From: Rotaria macrura
Lineage: Eukaryota > Rotifera > Eurotatoria > Philodinida > Philodinidae
DNA length: 64,000 nucleotides
Reading direction: 5' to 3'
NCBI GenBank assembly: GCA_900239685.1
Contig: OENT01000726.1
Span: 17,768 to 81,767 of the forward strand
Part shown: in pieces, positions 9,967 through 21,413 of the stretch
Numbering within the stretch: position 1 is the first letter of the stretch
How the letters are laid out: every line of letters begins with the position of its first letter
Program-made: the position numbers and the translations under genes
The notes under the pieces: model-generated
What the model was told of the DNA's origin: nothing
Seen by the model: the letters and a program-made list of their open reading frames with translations, nothing else
The model's database searches: none

Positions 9967-12900
9967 TGCTCCATCGAATTCCTCAAGCCGTCGTTCATCG
10001 TCGGATTCTCCTCCGTATGTAAATTCATCGAAACGATCTCGCCGAAGTCCAACACCATCGCCATCTGAATCAAATGATGACGAAGAAGGTGAAGTGCGAT
10101 CAAAGAACACTTCGAATGCTGCTCCTAAGCAAGCAACACCTGCAGCACCTCCACGCACTGGGGGTCTCTATATGCCACCAGCTAAACTTCGTCTTTTACA
10201 AGTAAGATCATGAAAAATCATCGTGATAGAGTAGCACGTCTTACTCATGTTTAGGCTTCTTTAACGGATAAATCAACACCGGAATATCAACGTATAGCAT
10301 GGGAAGCATTAAAGAAAACTATTAATGGCCGTGTTAATAAAATCAATACATCAAATTTAGCATTAATCATTCGCGAATTATTCAAAGATAATGTTGTACG
10401 AGGTCGTGGTCTACTTGCGCGTGGTATTATTCAAGCACAGGCAGCATCACCATTTTACACATCTGTCTATGCTGCATTAGTATCCGTAATGAATACTAAA
10501 TTTCCACAAATCGGTGAATTAATCGTTAAACGTCTTATATCATCATTTCGTCGTTCGTACAGCCGAAACGATAAAACTAATTGTTTAGCAACAACTAAAT
10601 TTATTGCGCATCTCGTCAATCAAAATGTGGTATGTATTTTATAAATTAAGACATAAGAAGCATTTGATCATTTGCACTATATTTTTGAATTTGTATCTAG
10701 TTACATGAAATCGTTGCCTTGCAAATACTTGTACTATTACTTGAAAATTCATCTGACGATAGTGTTGAATTAGCTATCGGATTTTTAAAAGAATGTGGAC
10801 AAAAGTTATCACAAGTTAGCCCACGTGGATTGGATTCGGTATTTGCAACACTGAGAAATTTATTGCATGAATCATCGTTAGATAAACGTACACAATACAT
10901 GATTGAAGTTTTATTTGCTGTACGAAAAGATCAATTTAAAGCAAATCCAGCTATTCCAGATGGCCTTGACTTAGTTGATGAAAATGATCAATACACACAT
11001 ATGCTTACATTGGATGATGCATGTGAACCGGAACCTATGCTTGGTAAGCATAAAGATTGAATAGATCGATTTTTGTTTCACATTTTTGTTCATCTGTTTA
11101 GATATATTCAAGCATGATACCGAATATGAAGAAAACGAAAAAAAATATAAAGAAATTCGCAAAACAATTCTTGATGAAAGTAGTGGTGATGAAGATGAAT
11201 CAGATTCAGGTTCATCAGATAGTGAAGAAGACAATGATGGAAAAAATAAAGATACTGATGAAGGTGAACAAGGAGTTGGACAAGCAGAAGGTATGTTGAA
11301 TTCGTTCTGTTTAAGATTAGTTCATTATAAGATGGGAGCAAAAGAAATATATCTACCTTCGTAATTGTGTACATATAGAACTCATCCATTCGCCATAGAA
11401 GCCTAAGATGATGTATTGACAACATGAGCTCACCGAAGTAGATAAAGATGACGAATGTTTCAACTATGATCGAATTGTTACCTATTACACTTCTCACTAT
11501 CGATATATTGAAGTCATAATCTTCTGATTTCAGTGAAAAAGAATTGCTCTAGATATTCAAGTTCGATGCATTAAGCATTATGAAAAATGCACTCTACATT
11601 GAATTGTTATGTTTTTGAGATGGAAGAAATTCTTTTTGAACTATGAGTAATTACGAAAGGTGATTACTTTCCTTTCTTGAAATACTAGTGATTCTTCATC
11701 GTACTGCTCTTCGATTTAAGTAAAATACAGACTTTTCTTTTCGAAAGTCCATTTAGTTTAGGACTAAATAATGAACTGTTTCTAAGAGTTTATATCTGTC
11801 TTGAAACATATTGTAAGTGTTTGGTCAATTATCTCAAAAGTTGTACGAACTTTTTTTTAGTTGGATAGCATTAACACATTGGTTCAATGTTTGTTGACGC
11901 TTACGTAATAGTATTTGTTTCTTTTTTAAATATTCTTTGATTCATGTGAGCCGAAACTAGTTGAAATTATTCTTCGAGTACTAGAAGAAAATAGAACGAC
12001 GTTCAACGACAAAATTTTACATATTAAAGTTTGAATGATTATTCGAGAAGAAGATTTTTTTCCTATGACAAGTTTGAAATAAATAATAACAAAGAGTTCT
12101 TACGAATCACACTCAATAATCACAAAGCTTTCAATACAGTCTTGTTTTCTTTCGATCTTCTTTTACGAAATACGTTTTATGTTACGAATTACTTCAGATA
12201 AATAATTTCAAAGCTGTACATTGACACTGAGTTTGAATCTTTCGATGATTTCTAGTGTAGAGTTCGCCACGTTTCCGAAAAAAACTATTTCCTACGATTT
12301 GATCTCCTCAATGCGCATCAAATTGAGTATTTAGATTTTTCTCTCATGCATATATTACATGGCTGTCATAATTATGAGTTGCAAAACTACTAACCAGAAT
12401 TTATTCCTATATTTAGAGATAGATCGTAAAACTGAAACTTGTCAAAATTTTCATGTCAGTTTTCTGTTTCGTTTTGTTTTTGAAAGAAAGTATTGCCTTA
12501 TTTTTCGTTTTCAATAAAGTATTCCATGGTTGAAAGAAAAAATTTTGAATTTATTGACATTTTTCGATTAAATTTTGTCAATCAGATCTAAAACATTCTA
12601 TTCTAAGTTGTGGTAAAAATAACGAAACATGACCAGATATTCTCCTAGTTACATCAAGTAATTTTGAGATGAACTATTGAGATCTAAATTTTTTTCAATG
12701 ATTCCAATCAGGTCATCATTTTTCGAGAAAATGAAGTACGGATGTAAAGTTTCTAGATATCATAAAATAATAGACGAGTCTTCAAAAAAACAAAAAGACT
12801 CATCAAAAACTCGTCAAAAACATAATTCTTGTTCTCATCAAGTTTTGTACGTCGAATAGGTGTTAGTTGAAAACATCTCAGTTCTTGAATCAATCGCAAG

Positions 12901-15202
12901 GTAGTGTTTTGTTCCCTCAATGAAGAAAATTTTAGATTCATATAAATCTTATTAGGAATTGAAATCCATTTACCAATTTAACCCATATATTGTTCTGTAT
13001 CCATAAGACAACAATCATTGAAATCGGTAGTGAACATCTCGAAAGATTCCTTCGTGCGTATCTTTATTTTTTTGGATTGATTAAATTCACACTGTTCGTT
13101 CAGCTGGAATCATTTGTTCGATTACAGCATTGTTGTTTATGAAGCTTTCACATCAACTTGATGTTTCTCCATTAGTCAATGAATTTGGACAATTTAAGAA
13201 TTTTTTATTAGGCCCGGTTTTGATAGGGAAATTATGGTGAGAAAAGAGAAATATTGAATGAATATTTGACTTTCTTGTAGCTCATGACCCAATCTTATTT
13301 CGAATTATTTTTATTGTAGCAAAACAGGAGGCCATTATCGACCAGACGGAAACAAATTTGGTTACACTTCGTCGAACAATATATTTAACCATTCAATCAA
13401 GTATCGGCGCTGAAGAATGTGCACATAAATTACTTAAAATGAATTTACGTCCTGGTCAAGAAGTATGTTATCTATCTTCTTTTTTTTTGAAACTATTCAA
13501 TAACTGAAATTTACTCCAATAATTAGATGGAATTATGTCAAATGATTCTTGATAGTTGTGCACAACAACGTACATACGAACGTTTCTTCGGTTTACTTGG
13601 TCAACGGTTTTGCTTATTAAAAAAAGAATATGTGGGATGTTTTGAAAAAGTTTTCCAAGACCAATACGAAATTGTTCATCGTTTGGAGAATGTTAAATTA
13701 AGAAATGTTGCCAAATTTTTTGCACACTTACTTTTTACAGATGCCATATCGTGGGGTGTATGTTACTTGTTTTGTAGTAAAACTTAGAGAAGTAATTTTG
13801 CCATGCTTTCTTTTTTATTTAGGTACTTCAGTGTATTCGTTTAACCGAAGAGGACACAACATCATCGTCACGTGTATACATTAAAAATCTATTTTTAGAA
13901 TTAGCTGAATTTCTCGGTCTAACTAAACTCAATAACCGGCTAACAGATCCGTATGTTATCAAATTTCGATTGAAAGATTTTAGTTTCTTTTTACTATGCT
14001 ACTGGTTATTTTTGTTATTCTAGAACGTTAACCGAATATTTTTCTGGTCTTTTCCCTCGTGATAATCCAAAAAATACGAGATTTTCAATCAATTTTTTCA
14101 CATCGATTGGTCTCGGTGGATTAACGTAAGTGGTAATATTCATCTAATGTCAATATTAACATTTACGCTTTCTATAGCGATGAATTACGTGAATTTTTAC
14201 GAACAAACCCAACACCAACTGAACCTGTGCCAATCGCTCCACCTATTCAAGCAGAAATTAAAGAAGAGGAAAATGACTATAAAGATCATGATCGCATGCA
14301 GGCACGACTTCATGAATTACAAAAGGAAGAACGAAAACCAAAAAAAACAAAAGGCAATGACAAGAAAAAGAAAATAAAAAAACGTACGATTAAGTTTCAT
14401 TATGTTCTATTTCTATACTCGATGATTTCTCTTTTGTAAATTCGTAATTTATTTTCAACGATTTATATCTATCTATTTATGCGTAGTTCTCATCGTATCC
14501 GACAGCCAGATTTTTGTAGCTAAAATTAAGAGTTGCGTAAAATTTTTCTAAAACACTACTAGTATTATCTTTTAATTAAACAGATTGCCTTTTGAAATGT
14601 TTGCCAAAATTTAATTTCTCGTTTCCGAAACTCGAATAACAACTATCTTTTGACTTTTGAATGAGAATAGTCAGAGTTTACAGGTGAATCTGTCAGTTTT
14701 TAAACTTCTATATCTTCCTACAGAGAAATTAGTCAGTATTTGCTGAAAATTGAGCTATTAGTAAAAATGCTATTTTTTTGACATGATTAATCAGTGAAGT
14801 GGTAATAGCAGTCATACTTTCAGTATTGAGCAAGCTTGCGTTTTCAATGGAGTTTACCTTTGAGTCAAACTGAACTTACTACAACGGCTAATAGGTCAGT
14901 TTTTTAGTGGCAAAGGTTATATAATAAATAGAAAGTTCGTTATCTAGGAAGAGTCTGCACTTCGGAACTAATTTTCCTCTGCTCATCATTTGAAAGACAT
15001 TTAATACATTCACGGTTAATATATAGGTTCGCCGTCTTCATCGTCAACTTCATCAGGATCATCAACAACATCATCATCGTCGTCTTCGTCTTCATCATCT
15101 ACAGCAACTCCACCACCACGACCACGACCAACACCTAAATCATCATCATCATCATCACGTGCTCATCGAGATCGACGCAATGATAACTATAAGCATCGTT
15201 AG
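9938..15202 (+). CDS. CWC22: Pre-mRNA-splicing factor CWC22
   Basis: CWC22 is a spliceosome component in the nucleus; in animals it also escorts eIF4A3 to place the exon junction complex. Ten exons join in frame (9938-10201, 10255-10629, 10701-11043, 11102-11290, 13320-13462, 13527-13757, 13823-13950, 14024-14125, 14178-14383, 15027-15202) to give 718 residues; all boundaries are GT/AG. Residues 1-85 are Ser/Arg-rich and end in [14 protein letters not shown], the family signature before the MIF4G domain (about 90-290: [41 protein letters not shown]). An acidic linker (about 330-390) leads to the MA3 domain (about 400-515: [35 protein letters not shown]) and the conserved [20 protein letters not shown] stretch. 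The C-terminus is Lys-rich, then poly-Ser with a few Arg, and shorter than in vertebrates. Intron 4 (2.0 kb) is exceptional; most others are 50-75 bp. Confidence 0.95.
11291..13319 (+). other. Long fourth intron of CWC22
   Basis: About 2 kb between the exon encoding the acidic linker and the exon starting the MA3 domain. Donor GTATGT at 11291; acceptor TTATTGTAG just before 13320, whose phase (1) fits. The interior is AT-rich. One short stretch (about 13090-13240) reads like protein in one frame ([15 protein letters not shown], then [19 protein letters not shown]) before a TGA; it could be a relic or an unused exon. Confidence 0.7.
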
Positions 15203-16415
15203 CGTCGCTAAATGACACTATGTTGCCACTAACTTCTGAATAACGTTTCGTTTGTATTGTTCAGTGTGATCTTTCTTTCGTTTTTGTCTCTCTGTATATA
15301 TATATATATATATACAGACATACATTTCCTTTTTTTCAGTCGTTTCGCTCACATATTATTCCTCTAATAGAATGACTGGTAAAGAAGTTTATCTTTTTCT
15401 TAAAGTCGTCCTGGTGCTTTTTCAAACAAGAATTACAATGTATGAATGAAACATAACTTACACTTCAAAAGAATCCTTTTCCTTTATAATTATTTAGACC
15501 AAGATGAATGCAAGAATAACTTAACAACAGATCTCTCATTAATAGTATGATGCTTTTCAATGTTATATTGGTTCATCAAAAGGAACAAGAGATTTCTATA
15601 ATATTTTACTTGAATAAAAAAAACGATGGTTGTTTAAAAATACAATGGACAGGAAATTTTTCTCAGTTGTTCAATGTTTTGATAATGCATCCTGAAATAT
15701 CCAAACACATTCAATAGAATTAATCACTCATTTTTCATGTTGAGAGACTTTATGAAATTAGTAAATCGATGTGAAACTGTTTTTGATGTTGAATTCATTT
15801 TATTACCTTAGGGAAGAAGAATGTTAATTTGCTGAAAACATTTTGAGCTATTATATTTGACATATTTTTCTTTATCGCAGAAGTAAGAACTGGAAAAACA
15901 AAGTACTCAACCGTTCTCTCTCTATTAGAATATGATTAACTAAATGTAATGACAGTACGAAGAAAATTCTAAACTCTTCACAGTAGTGCTATTGACTTTT
16001 ATTTCTTGAATACTTCTTGAAAACATTATGGTATTGAACTAAAAAATAAAGTATAAGCATGTCATCGGTAGGTGGTTGATGTGCTCTGAAGATTTCTTCC
16101 GAGTATAAAAGAGATTAAAAATAATTGATATAGCTTCATGCACTTTTCTCATACCACAATATAATTGTAAACACAAACAGCTCGTGATAATCGGCATAGT
16201 CAATATATCATTTAGTTTTCGACTACTAATGAATGTCGTTCAACTACAATATATCGAAGGTAGTTTATCCTTGACTGTTAGTGCTTGAAATGTGGAGCAT
16301 ACACTTCCTGATAAGAATCAGCTTGCGTAAAACAATAGGTAAACAAAAAAATCTTCTGATTAATTTCATATTTACTGTAGTAAAATAAAATACTTTCAAT
16401 CATAAAAATACTTTT
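15203..16415. other. Intergenic, no supported gene
   Basis: CWC22 3' flank. A palindromic TA microsatellite (GTATATA...TATAC) lies at 15294-15315. No coding pattern. Confidence 0.5.
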
Positions 16416-17087
16416 AATGTGGTGCGAAACACAACATTTATGTAGCGGTGCGTGAGTTATTTTTTCTTTCTTTCTAACTTTCTCGACGTACGCATTAAGT
16501 GTTCAGATTTGTGACGCGACGATTTCGAGAACTGAATATCAGACAACGCTCTTTCAAACGTGAGATCGAAGTATCATCATCGAATAAATTGCGCTTTTTA
16601 CCAAATTTCGTCTACCTTACTACGTTCCACAGTAAATAGCGTCCGAAAATGACGATTTTCAAGGTATTTTGCCTTTTCAGAATTTTAAGATACTTAAAAC
16701 GAAGACAAAACTTACAAGCCATTTTATCGATTCAAATATGAAACAGCTGTTGATACAGTTTATAGAAAATAATGAATCATCAAAATAATGAATCGCTGAA
16801 CTATCAATGATTTCTGGAAAGCCGTCAATACGCTCTTAGAGGATTGACAGATTGATGAAGATTAGAATAACTGGTATTCATGTTGGAATTATGTTAAATC
16901 AAATTCTTGAAAAACACTCTTCGTCTTTCAGTGGTAGACCACAAAAAATATTTATGATTCTTTAGAAAGATTGAAACAGACATTTCGACCTGGTGCTCGT
17001 TATTTATGGAACATTGGTTTTCCCTAAAGCCGAGATTCGGGCTTCGCACCACATTTCTTGCGCGAGCTTCATTCGAGTACCATCTAG
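16416..17087 (+). mobile_element. Non-autonomous DINE-1/HINE-like element, copy B
   Basis: Same family and orientation as 2223-3187. Left end TTAATGTGGTGCGAA, right subterminal inverse TTCGCACCACATT at 17043-17055, then a stem-loop (GCGAG, loop, TTCGAGTAC) and CATCTAG at 17081-17087. The two subterminal repeats are perfect over 13 bases here, so this copy preserves the ends better than copy A. Shared interior blocks include the TTTCGAGAAC, CAAACGTGAGATC and GAAACAGCTGTT regions. Non-coding. Confidence 0.6.
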
Positions 17088-19139
17088 CTTTTATTGCAGG
17101 AGGTAATTAACTATGGTAAAGATCAGTGTCGGGCATGGTCGCATAGTAATGCCAGATTGAAAAAAATAGAAAATCGAACAAAATCTGAACTCTATTGATG
17201 TCTCGATGTTTCTCATGACGTTCCAATCATCATTATACAGTGTGCGATTCTCGAGATCATTGTGTCACAAAATAACTAGTTGCGATGCGAATGCAAGATG
17301 CAAAGTAAGATAGGGAGAAAGAAAGAAGAAAGTAAACTCGAGAAGGACCACATTAACAATATCTTCGAACAAGCGTTCAATTGTGTTTCACACCATAATT
17401 AAAGTTAAACTTTCATAGCAAAAGTTTAATATTACAACATTTTGAACTGTGAAATTTAAGTGTTTGACTTAGTATTTCTCTTCAAAACTCCCAAGAACTA
17501 TCGTGACGCTTAGATAATCGAATTGTCTACAATATGATATAGTTTTATTCGCACTTCGATGCAAAACGTCGTTTTAGCTTTGACAAAAAACGTTTTGGTC
17601 CTTATTTTGTGTGTGAAATATTACGCGCATTTAATCTGATTTTGAAATTCTATTTTTGACTACATCTCGTAGACGGTACATGAAACTATCTACAGAGTGG
17701 CGCAAAAAGAGGTGAAATGCTATAACTGCTGATGTTTTGACTAAATTTTGATACGCCTAGGTAGTCAAGCTCAATTTAGTTTCGATTATAGATCCTATTA
17801 AAATCTATCATATTTTTAAATTTTATCTTCGCAATGTTGTTTTATTCCTGAGATAATGAGTGTAAAAGTCAAAACAGTGAAATTCAAAAACGCTTGGCAC
17901 ACTCTTTATGACGTCTTTGCGTCAATTATATTTACCATCGTGACTACATAGATTGCCAGTATTAGAAGTATGGCAATTTCAACACTATGTTTGATAAGAC
18001 AGAATGCCAACAGTCAAATTTAAGTCACCGAAATTTCGCCAATATGGAATTTCTAGGACTGTCGAATATCCACCAACAATACGGCAATAGGTAGACGCTG
18101 AAGAATAACGTATTCGGTGTCTGAACAAAACTGTTTTCTAAGGCATGGTGATGTCAAACAATGCATGTGATATATTTATTTTAAGTATCGTAACAATATC
18201 AGAGTATCGAATAAAATCAGTAATAAACTAGTATTATAAAACTGGTTTTCTTCTACCGTCATACCATACCGATGGCTCCTTCATTAACTCTTGTGTACCA
18301 ATCATCAGAAAATAAAATATTGAATGATTATGGTGGTACGTTTTCTGTACATCACATGATAGAAGAAATAAAATCATACTGAACACCACGATAATCGTTC
18401 ACACATCATTTCACATATTATCATGTTTATGAAAACGCGTAGTTTCTTGTATAATGGAGCTTAATCGACAGTTAAACTAATTTTGAATCGTAAAATTTTT
18501 TAGAAATTCCAATTGTTCAAGCCATAGGTATAAATTCAATCAACGTGGAAGTTCTGTTCGCCGTCTTATTTTTAATCTTGCTTCTATTGTGACTAGTTTT
18601 AGTGATTCGAATTCTTTTCACAGCGATAACAATTATAAACAATATTTTAACAACTGGATGTCATTATAAATCATGCTTTTTTATTGATGCATGAATAATA
18701 GTTTATTTCGTATCCTATATTATCTATGACCATTTCTTTTCGAAATAAAACCCATTTATTTCATTTGTCGTTGTCAACAGAATGACGGAACAAATAAGAA
18801 TTAAACATTCTTACTATTTATATTGACAGTTATTTCATCTTATAATGCTAAAAAATAAAAACAGTATAAACCATGTAGTAATTATGTTATACTTTTACTT
18901 AAAAAAACATTTATTTTTGCATACTTTTATGTAAATACAATTTTCCTTGAACGAAATCTACGTAATTATTTCTGACTAATATATAAGTAATTAGTAATTA
19001 TTCGATATTTTTCTTATTAGCCATCGAATAGCATAAAATTGGCGAAGTATTGAAATGTAAAATATGAAAATTTCTTATTGAAAAAGTTACTAAGTCTAAT
19101 TCTTAAGTATTCTCAATTACATATACTAAATGCGGCATG

Positions 19140-19215
19140 ACGATGGCAACATTTTGTATTTTGCAAATATCCAAGCGGAGATCAACCGTATAACCTTGAT
19201 TCTTGCTTTGTAAGG
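19140..19215. mobile_element. Decayed copy of the Tc1/mariner-type terminal repeat
   Basis: Reads GGCAACATTTTGTATTTTGC, AAATAT, then CCGTATAACCTTGATTCTTG, which aligns with the 82-bp repeat arm at 6625-6706 (GCAACATTCTTTGTTTTGCG, then CGATATAATCTTGATTCTT) at roughly 70 percent by eye. Only one arm is found, so this is a solo relic. Confidence 0.45.
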
Positions 19216-19266
19216 TATACCATCAAAAGCTATGTTCTACTAAAACTGAAAGAACCAATCCCTATT

Positions 19267-19270
<4 letters not shown>

Positions 19271-19298
<28 letters not shown>
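19271..19298. repeat. (TA)14 microsatellite
   Basis: Fourteen uninterrupted TA units. Confidence 0.95.
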
Positions 19299-19300
<2 letters not shown>

Positions 19301-19589
19301 CGCCTCTCATATTCAAAAGAAGCAGGTCCCATGAAGGTACTACATGTTCCACACTATTAAATATTTCGAAGACTTTTTTGCTTTCCATTATGAAGTTGTT
19401 CATGCAGTTATTGTGTAGCGTTTCACGGCGATGTATCGCAGGTTCTTGTTTCTATTTGAATCATAAGAGAATACACATATCCAGAGATAATAAAAGCAAA
19501 CTGATTTTTCTATTGAATTCATTTCGATATGTATATACCATTCATGCAAGTTCGATGCTTTTAATACCTCACACACCTATCATTTGTCA

Positions 19590-19784
19590 CTAATCTGAAG
19601 GAATTTTAATTCCAAACTTTGTGTTCCATATCAGTAAACTTGTCAGCAGCAGAAATCGCAGTACACACTCAAAGCGAGTACGATTTGTATCATCCCGAAT
19701 AGGAATCATGAACGGATACTTGTATTGTTCTTCATCAACTATAACTAGTCCATGTTGCTCTTCCACTAAAACTCTTTGAAACAT
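19590..19784 (-). CDS. Uncharacterised small ORF
   Basis: A 64-codon minus-strand ORF with a protein-like, acidic N-terminal half (VLVEEQHGLVIVDEEQYKYP) followed by a hydrophobic stretch. No family recognised and no neighbouring exon identified; it may be a gene fragment or chance. Confidence 0.2.
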   Translation of the reverse strand: MFQRVLVEEQHGLVIVDEEQYKYPFMIPIRDDTNRTRFECVLRFLLLTSLLIWNTKFGIKIPSD

Positions 19785-20935
19785 CTCAATTCAAAACGAC
19801 TTGTTTTGTCATATTATCATTATTTCCAATCTAGCATGTCAAACTGCTCGACAAGGCCATCATTCTTATTTTATTGTACGCTCCGTTCATCATGCACACT
19901 GCCTATCGTAGTGTTTAATTCGATCTATCGCTGACGTCCCAACCTTGCCGAATCTCTGTTTATAACTATATGCACTACAGATGTTGCGAGAATATTTTTA
20001 TAATCGTCTACTACGTAGCTGAAATTTATCAGTAGAATTTGTTTTTGTGAAATAGTTAGAAAAGTGGTATATTACAATCTACTTGTAGTCCGATATATAG
20101 CAAAGAAATTTACATAATGAAGATAATCGATGCAAATAGAATTCAGTCTAATATGAAACATAATATTCTATCATGATTTTTTAGAATAAATGAATCAGAA
20201 TTCTATACTCATAAATCAGTTGAAATTCTATCCTGATGTATGTTGTGTCTCTGCTGTTTGTTTATTTTGATTGATTTCTAACTTGAGAACTAGCTCAATG
20301 CAGTTGTCAGATTCTTATATATCCTTGTTGTAATCAAAGGAAATGACTTTCTTTCACAATAGAATAAAACCTATATTTCTAATGAAATGCAATCATTATT
20401 ATTTCTTAATAATACTCTTCGCTGTCGATAACTTTGGATTTGTTTTACTCAACTGCTGTCTATCAGTAATTCTAGTACATCGTAACAGTTCAATAACATG
20501 TTTCAAAAAAAATTCGTACATTGTATTTTTGTTCGATCTGTATCTACATTTTTTTGTCATGGATTGTAGTTCATAGCGTGTTTGTGATCGATCATCTTTC
20601 ATCGATTAATTTAATTACGAGATCAAAAAATCATTGTTCAATTAGAAGGTTTTTTTATTGATGAAACAATAAATTGTTTTCAATTCATTGATTATTGATG
20701 ATTCTCGTGATGCATGCATTTCATTGTTAACTACACAGCCTGTTTTAGTCACCTGGTAAAAGCACAATTTTTTCCTTCATTCAATTAATTACACAAGTCA
20801 TGATTGGCAATATTGCCACTTCAATTATTTTTCAATTAATTAAAAGAGAAAAATACATAATCAAAATTTGAGATAATCGCAAACGAAAAATCATAGTTAA
20901 TTCTGACTCTCTATATATTTCTTTGTATTATATTG

Positions 20936-20942
20936 AAAAAAA
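20936..20942 (-). terminator. RNA polymerase III terminator of tRNA-His
   Basis: Seven A on the + strand (seven T in the transcript), starting six bases after the tRNA 3' end: the usual Pol III stop. Confidence 0.75.
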
Positions 20943-20948
20943 TTCACA

Positions 20949-21019
20949 TGCCACGGGCAGGAATCGAACCTGCGTTATCCGGACCACAACCGGATGTACT
21001 ACCATTATACTACCGCGGC
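20949..21019 (-). tRNA. trnH-GTG: tRNA-His (anticodon GTG)
   Basis: On the minus strand the 71 bases fold as a complete cloverleaf. The acceptor arm GCCGCGG pairs with CCGTGGC (one G-U), with A as the discriminator. The D arm contains the A-box-like TAGTATAATGGTAGTA. The anticodon stem TCCGG/CCGGA encloses TTGTGGT with anticodon GTG. The T arm contains GGTTCGATTCC, the B box. There is no intron and CCA is not encoded. It decodes histidine in cytosolic translation. It lies 394 bases from the 3' end of the TM9SF1-like gene and is transcribed in the same direction. Confidence 0.96.
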
Positions 21020-21413
21020 GAGAATATAGTTCTCGAACTTATGCGTTATTCTTCACTTCGAATGAAGACAGAACGAGAGATATGTTTGAATGTTTTCATT
21101 GATTAAATCATATTTAAACATCATTCGAATTTCTTTTAATTATTTATTCTTGTCGTCTATTTTATTTTCTGAATCAGTAACAATAAGAAAAAAAAAAAGC
21201 AAAAATACTGACGAACAATATAGAAAGAAGATTAGTAATGAATGCACACACGCACACAAATAGGGACAAGAAAATGACGGAATGTCATAATTTTGTTCTT
21301 TTTAAAGTTTGCTAAATAATAAAAGAACCTCTGAATTCAACAAGTGCTTGATATCACTGTTCAGTAAATAAAAAAAATCATGATGAGATTTCAGTGTATG
21401 AATAAATGATTTG
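21020..21413. other. Spacer between tRNA-His and the TM9SF1-like gene
   Basis: AT-rich; would contain the 3' UTR of the minus-strand TM9SF1-like gene and the upstream flank of the tRNA. An A-run lies at 21188-21200. No gene seen. Confidence 0.5.

Larger units (their letters stand above)
17088..20948. other. Intergenic, mostly featureless
   Basis: AT-rich. Holds a decayed transposon end (19140-19215), a TA microsatellite (19271-19298) and one protein-like minus-strand ORF (19590-19784). Nothing else supported. Confidence 0.5.
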
